Source: Emiliania huxleyi CCMP1516
Taxonomy: Eukaryota > Haptophyta > Isochrysidales > Noelaerhabdaceae
NCBI RefSeq assembly: GCF_000372725.1
Contig: NW_005201091.1
Span: 152,306 to 216,305 of the forward strand
Length of the DNA stretch: 64,000 nt
Direction of reading: 5' to 3'
Positions 19,660 to 29,355 of this stretch are shown here, piece by piece. The translations under genes were made by a program, and so were the position numbers. How positions within the stretch are numbered: the first letter of the stretch is position 1; each line of letters starts with the position of its first letter. The notes under the pieces are model-generated. The model was not told the origin of the DNA, did not search any database, and saw only the letters and a list, made by a program, of their open reading frames with translations.

Positions 19660-19712
19660 AGGACCCAGCCCTAGCTTGGGATGTCCGTTTTATTTATTTA
19701 TTTATTAGGAAA
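19660..19712 (+). repeat. Repeat with (TTTA)n tail
   Basis: GACCCAGCCCTAGCTTGGGA followed by TGTCCGTTT and TTTA repeats; the same sequence recurs at 54719-54768. The A/T simple-repeat end suggests another retroposed fragment. Confidence 0.5.
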
Positions 19713-19754
19713 AGAAAAAGCTGGGAAGGAAGGCAAGAGACTTTATGACAACGC

Positions 19755-20135
19755 TCCCACTATCTGTCTGGCACCTCCCCCACGGTCGAGGCGCCCTCCT
19801 CGAGCGGACCCCACCAGAGGCGAATGCCGCTCACGCCGGGTGAGTAGAGCACGAGCGGCGCGGCGTCGGGGTCGACGAGCGCGCCGGGCAGGCCTGGCAC
19901 CGCATCCAGCATGCTACTGCGCCAGCCCGTGAGTCTCGCGCCCTGCAGCGGCCACGGGTCGTGCGTGATGCGGCCCACCCACAGGCCGGCCTCCCGCGGC
20001 ATCACGGTGGAGCCGGAGCAGCCCCGCCTCGTTACCGCGCTCGACCAGGAGCCGGGGGCTCTGCCGGATCGGCAGGGCCGTCGCACATACCTCACTCGAG
20101 TGTTTTCGAGTATGGTCTAGATCGAGACGACTCGA
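19755..20135 (-). pseudogene. DUF2071-like C-terminal fragment, copy C
   Basis: As at 17650-18045: GLWVGRITHDPWPLQGARL, LVLYSPGVSGIRLWWGPLEE and GASTVGEVP in one frame, just beyond the stop of RCC1 copy 4. It appears in the same relative position and direction, so the unit RCC1 gene plus fragment has been duplicated as a block. Confidence 0.5.
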
Positions 20136-20140
20136 AGAGT

Positions 20141-21565
20141 TCACTCTACGCCGCGCGCCTCCTCGATCTTCTTGGGCAGCAGCTGGTTCGACAGGTCCTC
20201 TCCGTGGCCTAGGCAGCCGAGATCGCCCTTGCCCCAGGTAAAGACAGCGCTGTCGGCGGTGATGGCGAGGCTGTGTTCGCCTCCCGCCGACACAGCGACG
20301 ACGCGCTGGCCAAAGGCCTCGACCTTCTTGGGCAGCAGCTGGTCCTGCTCGTCGCCGTGGCCCAACCGGCCTCGCTCTCCATAGCCCCAGCTCCAGACAC
20401 TGCCGTCGGCGGTGAGGGCGATGCTGTGAGCCTCTCCTGCCGAGACAGCGACGACGCGCTGGTCAGCCAAGGCCTCGACCTTCGTCGGCAGCAGCTGGTT
20501 CTGCTGATCGCCGTGGCCCAACAGGCCTTGCCCTCCCCAGCCCCAGCTCCAGACGTCGCCGTTGGCGGTGAGAGCGAGGCTGTGCAAGAGTGAAGCAGAC
20601 ACAGCAACGACTCTCTGCCCTGTCAAGGCCTCGACCTTCTTGGGCAGCAGCTGGTTCTGCCTGTCGCCGTGGCCCAGCTTGCCATAGCCTCCCTCGCCCC
20701 AGCTCCAGACAACGCCGTCGGCGGTGAGGGCGAGGCTGTGTTCGCCTCCAGCCGACACGGCGACGACGCGCCGCCCAGCCAAGGCCTCGACCTGCTTCGG
20801 CAGCAGCTGGAGCTGCGTGTCGCCGTGGCCCAGCTTGCCGTAGTCTCCATCGCCCCAGCTCCAAACCGAGCCATCGGCGGTGAGGGCGAAGTTATGGAAA
20901 GTTCCTGCCGAAACAGCGACGACGCGCTGGTCGGCCAAGGCCTCGACCTTCTTTGGCTGCAGCTGGCGCTGCTCGTCGCCGTTGCCCAGCTTGCCGAAGC
21001 TCCCCTCGCCCCAGCTCCAGACGGCGCCGCCGGCGGTGAGGGCGAGGCTGTGCCATGTTGCAGCCGACACGCTCACGGCGCGCTCACCGCCCAGCGTCGA
21101 CGGGAGGCGCGTCGGCGTGTCGAGCTGCGTCACTCCCTCGCCGTGGCCGAGGAGGCCTGGGCGGTGATGCGGCGCAGAGCCGCACGACGAGAGCCGCCCC
21201 TCGCCGTCGATGAAGAGGCTGTGCCGAGAGCCTGCCGCCGCCCTCGCCGGCGGGTTGGACTCGCACAGCAGCGCAGCGAAGCACAGCCACCGCACGGCGC
21301 AGCCCTCGCCCTCCGGCAGCGCCGGCAGCTCGAAGCCGCGCTCTTGCGCCCACAAGCGGATGCCCTCCGCCGCAAGCGAGGCGTGGAAGAGCAGCGAGAC
21401 GGCCGCGACGCGAGCGATGTCGGCGGGGTCGCAGCGAGAGAGGGCGCGGACGAGGAGGTCCGTGGGGAGGTCGAGGAGGCGGGTGGGCGGCGGCGTGCTT
21501 GGCGAGGGGGCGGCGGAGGAGGCGGAGGCGAGGCGGCGCGAGCGGCGGCGCGGCGGGGTGGACAT
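20141..21565 (-). CDS. F-box-like / RCC1-repeat protein, copy 4
   Basis: 474 residues from ATG 21563-21565 (MSTPPRRRSRRLAS). Domain layout as the family: basic start, F-box-like helices, seven blades. The penultimate linker is one residue shorter (KVEAFGQRV where others have KVEALAGQRV). Blade 2 has GNGD in place of GHGD. Upstream lies the 3' tail of an element T copy (21595-21720). Confidence 0.8.
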   Translation of the reverse strand: MSTPPRRRSRRLASASSAAPSPSTPPPTRLLDLPTDLLVRALSRCDPADIARVAAVSLLFHASLAAEGIRLWAQERGFELPALPEGEGCAVRWLCFAALLCESNPPARAAAGSRHSLFIDGEGRLSSCGSAPHHRPGLLGHGEGVTQLDTPTRLPSTLGGERAVSVSAATWHSLALTAGGAVWSWGEGSFGKLGNGDEQRQLQPKKVEALADQRVVAVSAGTFHNFALTADGSVWSWGDGDYGKLGHGDTQLQLLPKQVEALAGRRVVAVSAGGEHSLALTADGVVWSWGEGGYGKLGHGDRQNQLLPKKVEALTGQRVVAVSASLLHSLALTANGDVWSWGWGGQGLLGHGDQQNQLLPTKVEALADQRVVAVSAGEAHSIALTADGSVWSWGYGERGRLGHGDEQDQLLPKKVEAFGQRVVAVSAGGEHSLAITADSAVFTWGKGDLGCLGHGEDLSNQLLPKKIEEARGVE

Positions 21566-21594
21566 CGAAGAAGAATTTTACCCAACACGACGCT

Positions 21595-21765
21595 AAGGGT
21601 GGGCAAGGGCTAGCGCATCACACCCCTCTCCTTAAAATCCCTGTGTGGTGGCTGCGTGCCGTCCTCATCATTCATTCTCATTCTCATTGCGCGGTCTGTT
21701 TTCCTTCTTTCTTTCACTAGGCACGGGACTTGCCACTTGCACTCACGCAGGTACACCAAAAAGAA
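21595..21765 (+). repeat. Element T tail followed by sequence S
   Basis: Only the last about 70 bp of element T plus a CATTCTCATT run and (TTTC)n, then a copy of sequence S ending GTACACC. The extreme 5' truncation fits target-primed insertion. Confidence 0.55.
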
Positions 21766-21872
21766 AACCGCGAGTTTTCTTTGTTGCAAGCAGGCCACCA
21801 AAAAAGCCCGCGCGCTGCTGAGCATATCAGAGCAGGCCGACATGGTGGACCGGGCGCGTGCCAGAGCTCCCG

Positions 21873-23341
21873 ATGGCGAGCCGCCCTCCAGCCCTCCCTC
21901 ACGGCCGCCTGCCCGGTGCGCACCAGGCCGAGATGAAGAAGCACGTGGAGCAGATCATCGGGGAGGTTGGCGTCGACAACCTTTCCGCCAAGACGGTGTG
22001 GCGGGCTGTGTCGGCGAGCCCGGCAGTGGGCTCCCTGCGCCGAGCGGCGGCGCGCCTCTCCGTAGGTGCGGGAGAAGCTCGAGACGGCGCTGGGCAAGGA
22101 GCCGGGCGAGCTCAAGCCGGAGAAGACGCTCATCAGCGAGCTGATTGACGAGGTGATGGCGCAGCAGGAGGACGCGGAGGAGGAGGAGGAGGAGGAGGAG
22201 GAGGAGGAGGCGCCGCCGCCCAAAAAGGCGAAGAAGGCGCCGGCCAAGGCCAACGGTGGAGGCGACGACGGCGGCGAGAAGAAGGAGAAGACCTTCAGCT
22301 GTACTACTGTGTCGGGCAACGAGGTTCGCCTCACGCGCCTCACGCCCGCCACGCACACACACGATCAGCAGCAGCAGCAGGGCGGGACGCTGTGTTGGGG
22401 TTGCCGCCGGAGCTCTGCCAGCGCGCCCGCCCTCCTCCTTAGCCCGTGTCCCTCCCCCGCCGCGCCGCCCTCCCCTCCCCCGCCGATGCCATGCTCTGCC
22501 TGTCCCCGCTCCGCGCTCCTCCTGCCATGCCCACTACCATGCCATGCCCACCGCCATGCCCACGCCACCACCCTGCCCCTCCTCCCACGATCTCCCCACG
22601 CGCGCGCCAGGCGCCCAAGGACCTCAAAAAGGCGCAGTCGAAGAAGCTGAAGTCGAAGGAGTTTCTCGAGAAGGGCGGCCGCATCGAGATCAATGTCTGT
22701 CCCACCTCCGCCCCTGCTGCCACCTGCTCCCTCCCACGGCGTCTGCCTCCTGCTCTGCTCCCTCCCGCCCCTTCTCTTTGCCGCCCCTCCTCCCTGCCGC
22801 CTCTCCCGCTCCGGCCCTCGCCCCCGCTGCCTCTCACCTCCCCGCGCCCTTCACCTCCGCCAGCCCTCCTCCTTGCCACCGCCACCCTGCCACTCTCCTC
22901 CCTGCCCACCCCACCCTCCGCTGCCCTTGCCCCCCCCCNNNNNNNNNNNNNNNNNNNNNNNNNNNNNNNNNNNNNNNNNNNNNNNNNNNNNNNNNNNNNN
23001 NNNNNNNNNNNNNNNNNNNNNNNNNNNNNNNNNNNNNNATTCTTGGCCAACCGATGGCGGGCATGGCGTCTAAAGAGCACGTTTGTCGTAGTTGAGACGG
23101 CCCGGTCTGTGGCCCTGGGGAGCCCCACCCGCTCACCCCAGCACTTCCCACGTCCCTCCCTTCCCCCGCCCGCCCCGCGCCCCTCCAGATCAACGGCAAC
23201 AAGCTCACCGCCGACCCGCGCGAGTTTAGCAGCGGCGGCAAGGGCTGGTACACGGGCGGCAAGATCGAGATGCGGGTGAACGGGAAGGACATCTGGGCGC
23301 AGGCGGGCATCAACATCACCATCCCCGGTTCGCGGCTCTAG
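21873..23341 (+). CDS. DEK_C-domain chromatin-type protein
   Basis: Exons 21873-22007, 22066-22323, 22611-22694 and 23189-23341 read through GT-AG introns; the third intron contains the assembly gap. The start ATG (MASRPP...) is the first in frame. A DEK_C fold is suggested by MKKHVEQIIGEVGVDNLSAK, the WRA/VREKLE junction and PEKTLISELIDEVM. An acidic run of Glu and a basic KKAKKAPAK patch follow. The last exon encodes LTADPREFSSGGKGWYTGGK and WAQAGINITIPGS, a C-terminal domain that often accompanies DEK_C/SWIB in algal proteins. DEK_C domains bind DNA or chromatin. A transcriptional or chromatin role in the nucleus is inferred. Confidence 0.7.
22939..23038. other. Assembly gap
   Basis: One hundred N bases in the third intron of the DEK_C gene, following a C-rich run. 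Its size is probably nominal. Confidence 1.
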
Positions 23342-23352
23342 ACGCGACGCTC

Positions 23353-23356
<4 letters not shown>

Positions 23357-23448
<92 letters not shown>

Positions 23449-23480
23449 CGAGAGAGAGCGAGAGCGAGAGAGCGCGAGTG
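23357..23480. repeat. (GA)n microsatellite
   Basis: Interrupted GA dinucleotide tract starting 15 bp after the DEK_C stop codon. Frames through it are artefacts. From its end to 24112 I see no gene; a few GC-rich frames there have no recognisable motif. Confidence 0.95.
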
Positions 23481-24112
23481 AGAGAGCGCTACACTGCACG
23501 AGATCGTGTCTCCGGCCTGACCCTCGCGTGTCCACGCGGTAGGCTCGCAAGAGTGGAAGTGAGGGTCGGAGTCTCCGTGCGGCGGCCGGCCAGGCGCCGC
23601 GCCGCTTGTGCCTCGCCGCGCCGATGCCATCGCCACGCTGTCTCTGGTCCGTCTGTGCAGCAGCTGTCGCAGCAGCGCGGCCCGCTCGGGAGCCGCGGGC
23701 TGCGCGTGGAGAGGCGCGCCACGTCACCAACCGCGCGGCGGCTCGCGCTGGCGTCGGGTGTGGGCGGGGCAGCGCCTTAGAGGCGCGCCGACGCGCTGGC
23801 TTGGGGCAGTAGGCTTCAGGTCGCGCGGGGTTAACGGTTCGAGATGCGACGCCGCGCCGGCGCGCGACCAGCCACCGCACTTTCCGAGACGTACTGTATT
23901 TGCAGTTTTGTGCTCCTGTAAGTTCTAATCTGAGGCATGTTGTCTCTCGTTTTACGCACGGGCCACGGCGGGGCAACGTCCGTTCGGCGACCAATATCTC
24001 TCTCTCTCCCGTCTAGCCTGAAGCTGAACGACCTCGCCGACGTCTCACATATGGAATATGTGTGTATGCATCGGTCCCATCGAAGGCAATCGAACCATCG
24101 TCCCGGCGTTGT

Positions 24113-24631
24113 CTAAAGCGGCTGCGCGCCGTTGGGGATGATGTAGGGGAAGGTGTTGCCGTAGGAGGTGAAGGGCGGATCCGGGTAGACAATCTTAGTT
24201 TTGTCGACGTTTAGGCCCACCACCTCGCCGTCCTGGTTCTGAGTGAAGCCTGCCACCGGCCCGAGAACCTGCCCTGTCACAAGGCCCATGCCGGGCTTGA
24301 GCACCGAGACGTAGACCAGCGGGCTCGACTGCGGGCCGACCGAGACCTCCACCAGGCCGTTGCCCAGCGGCTTGCCGAGCGGAGTGCAGGCCTGCCGAGC
24401 GGAGTGGAGGGAGCAAGTCAGCGTCACACTCCGTCCGTGTGCCTGTTGGGGGATAAGACCGGCATAGAGCGGGGCTGGGCGGCAGTGCTGAGGAGCCACC
24501 CCGAAGAGCTTGAGCGAGCCGACCGTCTTCGCCGCCCGATCGCAGAGCTTGCCGACAGGGTTCTGCTCCGTCGGCTTGCCGTCCTCCCACTGTCCCTTGG
24601 TGAGGTCCCGGAACCAGACATACTTGAGCAT
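24113..24631 (-). CDS. Unassigned small protein, two exons
   Basis: ATG at 24629-24631 (MLKYVWFRDLTKGQWEDGKP). Removing a GT-AG intron (24392-24499) joins SLKLFG to ACTPLGKPLGNG and gives about 140 residues ending IIPNGAQPL. The intron's 3' end carries a copy of the exon start (CACTCCGCTCGGCA twice, 21 bp apart). Balanced composition unlike the GC-run artefacts around it supports a real gene. No family recognised; residues such as YPDPPFTSYGNTFPYI may be diagnostic. Confidence 0.5.
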   Translation of the reverse strand: MLKYVWFRDLTKGQWEDGKPTEQNPVGKLCDRAAKTVGSLKLFGVAPQHCRPAPLYAGLIPQQAHGRSVTLTCSLHSARQACTPLGKPLGNGLVEVSVGPQSSPLVYVSVLKPGMGLVTGQVLGPVAGFTQNQDGEVVGLNVDKTKIVYPDPPFTSYGNTFPYIIPNGAQPL

Positions 24632-25144
24632 GTGTAACTCTCGCACTGCTCTGTCTTAGCTCTCGCCACAGGCTCAGCCTCGCCTCTCTCCGCCCGCACG
24701 CTCTCGACGCACACGACAGACCCCGGACGACGTGCGTTTTTGCTTCTCTACAAAACACGCACACCCACGCCCGCCCCAGTCAGCGGACCCAGCGCCATCG
24801 AGAACAAAGACTTTGGCGAGCCAACGCAGCCGAGAGATAAATTCTCCGCAAGAGAGCCTGCCGCTAGCGGAGTAGCGGTGCAGAGCGCGAACTCGCCGTA
24901 CTGAGCCTAGCGCAGCGCGAACACGCCGTCTGAGCCTAGCGCAGCGCGAACTCGCTCCTAAAAGAAAGAAAGAAAACACACAACTCGCTCCTAAAGAAAG
25001 AAAGAAAACAGACAACCCAAGGGAGGGATGACAACTCGCTCCTGTTCATAGCTGCGCACGTGCTCCATTTTCTTCTGCAGCCGCTCACCCTGGCACAGAT
25101 CTTACACGCGCGCGTCGCGTCCTTTTGCTCAGCTCACAACCTCA
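24632..25144. other. Intergenic, with truncated element T tail
   Basis: Divergent spacer between the unassigned minus-strand gene and the plus-strand gene at 25145. 24957-25029 holds the last about 45 bp of element T (CAACCCAAGGGAGGGATG next to GAAAGAAAGAAAA), flanked by two copies of ACTCGCTCCTAAA. 24880-24960 has a triple CTGAGCCTAGCGCAGCGCGA-like repeat. Confidence 0.5.
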
Positions 25145-26533
25145 ATGACCGCCCCGGTCCTCCTGCTCATCTACCTCGTCCCCCTCCTCGCCCCTCTCCG
25201 ATCGCCTCTCCGCCCGGCCGTCGTACGATCGCCGCCTCCACGGCGCGCCTTGCTGCTCATGGGTCCGCCCGGCGCCCACGCCTCGCTCATCGCCCAGCTG
25301 CTGAAGACCTCCGCAGAGGAGCTGCCGTCACTCCTGGGACGGAACATCGACGCGATCCTCTCCCAGGGCTTTCTGGTCGATCTGGAGGCCTCCGTCGCCT
25401 CGGCGGCCGGCGCCGATCGCGAGTCTCTCGAGCAACTGCGCAGCTCCGTCTTTGCGTTCGGCGAGGAGGTCGCGGAGGGCGTGCAGAGGGTGCAGCCCGA
25501 ATTCGAGCGGTGGTCCGAGCAGGAGCGGGAGGCCGCTGTCGCCGCTTCGCAGGCCAACCAGGAGACGCCGCCAGCCACCGAGCCCGGGACCTTGGGAGGC
25601 GCCGAGGCGGCGCCGGCGGCATCTAGCACGGGTGCGCCTGGCGCGGATGCGCCTGGCGCCGCGTCGCGGCTGCCTTCGGCCGGCGCCAACGCGACGGAGG
25701 TGGAGCGGGCGCGAGGACGGTTCGGGCTGGAGAGGCTGCTGGCGGCCGCAAAGTCGGGCGGAGGGGCGCTGGAGGAGCGCCTCGGGGAGATGGCGGAGGC
25801 GGGCCTGCTCGACGGCGGCTACTTTAGCCACCTGGAGTGGGAGGTGTGCCAGCAGGTCGAGCGGAAGAACGGCAGGCTGCTCGAGCTGCTCGAGCTGGTG
25901 GTGGCGCGCGCGTGTGCAAAGGTGGAGGAGGGGAAGCCCGAGGTGCGCCTCTTGACGAGGTGCGCGAGATCTGGGGAGATCTGGGGAGATCTGGAGAGAT
26001 ATGGGGAGATATGAGGAGATATTGGGAGACAGGGAAGCCCCCGCCCCTCCTCCCCTCCGCCCCTCCGCCCCTCCGCCCGCCCGCCCCTCCGCCCGCCCAC
26101 CCCTCCGCACCTCCGCACCTCCGCCCCCTCCGCACCTCCGCTCCCTCCGCCCCCCCGCACCAGGCTCCTGCACACGGCGGGCAAGCTGCAGCGGCTCGAG
26201 ATCTACGAGCAGCAGCTGGCGCTCTCGGCGCCGGTGACGAAGGTGCGCTTCGCAGAGGCGGTGCGAGACACGAAGCTGGCGCTGGAGCAGGCGACGAGGG
26301 GGGGGGGGGGACATGGGGAGAGGAGGGGAGAGGAGAGGAGAGGAGAGGAGAGGAGAGTCATGAGAAGGAGGGGGGTGTCAACAAGTCCGCCTGACATGCC
26401 CTTACCTCACCTCACCTCACCATAGGCGCTGATGCGCGGCGCCTCAGTGGACAAGGAGCTGCTGCTGCAGCTGCGGCTGCTGAGCGTCGAGACTGAGCCG
26501 TATACAGCGTCCGGCGCGGAGTTCGGTCCGTGA
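25145..26533 (+). CDS. Unassigned protein with N-terminal signal/transit sequence
   Basis: ATG at 25145. The start is a hydrophobic segment (APVLLLIYLVPLLAPL) followed by an Arg/Pro-rich stretch, as in signal-plus-transit peptides of algae with complex plastids. The body is helical and charged, with an Ala/Pro-rich linker about residues 135-180 and heptad-like segments (GRFGLERLLAAAK, RLEIYEQQLAL). Introns 25960-26163 (GT-AG, starting with GGGGAGATCT-type 10-bp repeats) and 26291-26425 (GC-AG) separate exons ending in TGA 26531-26533. No family recognised; plastid location is inference. Confidence 0.6.
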
Positions 26534-26589
26534 GTTACTCGTGCGTAGCCGCCCCAAAACTGCTGCTGTGCTCCCAAGAAGAGTTTCGC

Positions 26590-26720
26590 GATAAATGCCG
26601 CAATTCTGCCGAAGAAAAGAAAGAAAACAGACAAGCCAAGGGAGGGATGGGAGAACGGCACGCCGCCACCACACAGGGATTTTAAGGAGAGGGGTGTGGT
26701 GCGCTAGCCGTCGCCCACCC
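26590..26720 (-). repeat. Element T 3' end, truncated copy
   Basis: Minus-strand copy of the conserved tail (CTAGCCGTCGCCCACCC read on plus) with a TTTC-type end, lying 44 bp upstream of RCC1 copy 5. Confidence 0.6.
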
Positions 26721-26763
26721 GCAATTATGTTTTTCTTTGCATCCTAAAATTCTTTTCCTCGCG

Positions 26764-28185
26764 ATGTCCACCCGCCGCCGCTCGCGCCGCCTCGCCCCCG
26801 CCTCCATCGCCGCTCCCTCGCCAGACACGCCGCCGCCCGCCCGCCTCCTCGACCTCCCCACGGAGCTCCTCGTGCGCGTCTTCTCTCGCTGCCACAGCCC
26901 CCTCGACATCGCTCGCGTCGCGGCCGTCTCGCTGCTCTTCCACGCCTCACTCGCGCTAGAGGGCATCCGCTTGTGGGCGCAAGAGCGCGGCTTCGAGCTG
27001 CCGGCGCTGCCCGAGGGCGAGAGCTGCGCCGTGCGGTGGCTGTGCTATTCCGCGTTGCTATGCGAGTCCAACCCGCCGGCGCGGGCGGCGGCAGGCTCCT
27101 CCCACAGCGTTTTCATCGTCGGCGAGGGGCGGCTCTCGTCGTGCGGCAGTGCGAATCACGACCCAGGCCTCCTTGGCCACGGCGAGGGCGTGACGCAGCT
27201 CAACACGCCGACCCGCCTCCCGTCGACGTTGGGCGAGCGCGCCGTGAGCGTGTCGGCTGGAGGATACCACAGCCTCGCCCTCACCGGCAGCGGCGCCGTT
27301 TGGAGCTGGGGCCGGGGATACCTTGGCCAGCTGGGCCACGGCGACGAGCAGGACCAGCCGCTGCCGAAGAAGGTCGAGGCCTTGGCTGACCAGCGAGTCG
27401 TCGCCGTCGCGGCTGGAGACTTCCACAGCCTCGCCATCACCGCCGATGGCGCTGTTTGGAGCTGGGGCCAGGGAGGCTTGGGCGCGCTGGGCCACGGCGA
27501 CACGCGGCAGCAGCTGCTGCCCAAGAAGGTCGAGGCCTTAGCTGGGCGGCGCGTCGTCGCCGTGTCGGCTGGAGGCAGCCACAGCATCGCCATCACCGCC
27601 GACGGAGCTGTCTGGAGCTGGGGTCGGGGAGGCTTTGGCCGGTTGGGCCACGGCGACGTGCAGCTCCAGCTGCTGCCGAAGAAGGTCGAGGCCTTGGCAG
27701 GCCAGCACGTCGTCGCTGTGTCGGCTGGAGCGTACCACAGCCTCGCCCTCACCGCCGATGGCTCGGTTTGGAGCTGGGGCGATGGAGACTACGGCAAGCT
27801 GGGCCACGGGAGCGACAGGCAGAACCAGCTGCTGCCCAAGAAGGTCGAGGCCTTAGCTGGGCGGCGCGTCGTCGGCGTGTTGGCTGGGGGCGAACACAGC
27901 CTCGCCCTCACCGCTGACGGAGCCGTCTTAAGCTGGGGAATGGGAGGCTGGGGCGCGCTGGGCCACGGCGACGAGCAGGACCAGCTGCTGCCGAAGAAGG
28001 TCGAGGCCTTTGCCGACCAACGCGTCGTCGCTGTGTCGGCTGGACTCGGCCACAGCCTCGCCATCACCGCCGACGGTGCCGTCTTTACCTGGGGCGAGGG
28101 CGAGACCGGCTGCCTAGGCCACGGAGAGGACCGGTCGAACCAGCTGCTGCCCAAGAAGGTCGAGGCGTGGGCGCATGGGCCATAG
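26764..28185 (+). CDS. F-box-like / RCC1-repeat protein, copy 5
   Basis: The family start MSTRRRSRRLAPAS is at 26764; an ATG at 26737 adds nine residues (MHPKILFLA) that are the translated 5' motif seen before other copies. F-box-like region has the SPLDIARV insertion shared with copy 2. Seven blades; the DGDYG blade is the fifth WSWG-type position here but the second in copies 2-4. One blade reads LSWGMGGWG in place of WSWG. Ends KVEAWAHGP. The only family member besides copy 7 on the plus strand. Confidence 0.8.
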   Translation: MSTRRRSRRLAPASIAAPSPDTPPPARLLDLPTELLVRVFSRCHSPLDIARVAAVSLLFHASLALEGIRLWAQERGFELPALPEGESCAVRWLCYSALLCESNPPARAAAGSSHSVFIVGEGRLSSCGSANHDPGLLGHGEGVTQLNTPTRLPSTLGERAVSVSAGGYHSLALTGSGAVWSWGRGYLGQLGHGDEQDQPLPKKVEALADQRVVAVAAGDFHSLAITADGAVWSWGQGGLGALGHGDTRQQLLPKKVEALAGRRVVAVSAGGSHSIAITADGAVWSWGRGGFGRLGHGDVQLQLLPKKVEALAGQHVVAVSAGAYHSLALTADGSVWSWGDGDYGKLGHGSDRQNQLLPKKVEALAGRRVVGVLAGGEHSLALTADGAVLSWGMGGWGALGHGDEQDQLLPKKVEAFADQRVVAVSAGLGHSLAITADGAVFTWGEGETGCLGHGEDRSNQLLPKKVEAWAHGP

Positions 28186-29355
28186 AGGAGAGCGCTGCTG
28201 GCGATAGAAGGGAAGTTGGGGTGAAGGGATAAATAAATAAAGAAAACGGTCAAACTCTGAGACGAGATGGGATTTAGGGACGTGTGTCCCCGCCCTGCAC
28301 GATCTTGGTGTGAGGGATCTTCAATCCGTGTCCCCTCAGCACCCCTCGTCACAACCCGACACGGAAGAGCGGCAAGAGATGGGGCTGCGGCTACGGCTGC
28401 GGCTACGAGAGGGGCCGGGGTCGCGGGAGAGCCGCTGCGCCGCGTGGACGCGCCTACACCGCTCTTGCTCCGCTCGCCACCTCTCGCAAAGGTCCAAAGT
28501 CATAGCCATCACCTCCTCCGGCAAGTCCTTTTCGCCTATCTTGCCGTCCCTCCAATCCTGGAAGAGCCTGTCGTCATAGCCGTATTGCATCACAGCCTGC
28601 TGCACTGCGTCGTGTACAACCCCTGCCACCCTATCCCGCGCCTCGGCGTCGGAAAAGTATTGGTCGAGCTCGGAGTCATACTCGGAAGCAGGCGCAGACG
28701 GCCGCGGTGATTTGGCAGGCGGCGAGGAGGGGGAGGGGGAGCGCGGCGGTGCGCGCTCGTGGCTCCCGCTGGTGCCAGAAGGGCCAGCGCCAGCGCGCTC
28801 AGCCTGTTCTTGTTCACCTTGGGAGAGGGGGGTGGGGGTCCACCTCCCTTGGGTGCGGGCTGGCGGTCAGGCTTGCGCTTGACCGCCTTGCCCGGCGGCT
28901 TGCGGCCATGGTTCCTCATGGTGAACCTGTCCGGCATGCCGCCCTTCCCAACCCTGGTCCACCCCTCGGGCGACTCGTTGGGCTGGGGTTGCTGCACCTG
29001 TTGGTGCTGCGGGTGTGCCTGCGGTGCTGCTGCCGGAGCTGCGGGTGAAGGGATGATCGAACGCATTGTTCCGATATTTTCGGTGTACCTGTGTTGCGTG
29101 TGAAACGGGTGTGTTTTCGCACGCGTCGACTCATCGGAAACTGAACTTCTCCGCGAGAGGCTGATGGTATATAAAATAACTCGAGAAGCTGCCACGCGAA
29201 CCGCTATCAGCCGCCCGACTGCCGGCGCCCCGGGCGCGCGGCGCCCTCCGTCCGCGGACCGCGCGGTCGCCGGTCAGCGGTGGGCCGTCGCCGCCGTGGC
29301 AGCTCGAACAGATTGCATGTTTGCTGAGGGCGGCCTGGGACCCGTCTCTCGCCCG
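28186..29355 (-). other. Unassigned minus-strand reading frames
   Basis: Two overlapping frames (28336-28629 and 28590-29195) are Pro/Arg-rich and Gln-rich, with EGWTRVGKGGMP and a helical segment (YDDRLFQDWRDGKIGEKDLP). They could be a decayed mobile-element protein or a host gene; no domain supports either. An RS-repeat (SRSRSRSRS) lies in the shorter frame. 29196-29355 shows nothing. Confidence 0.3.
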
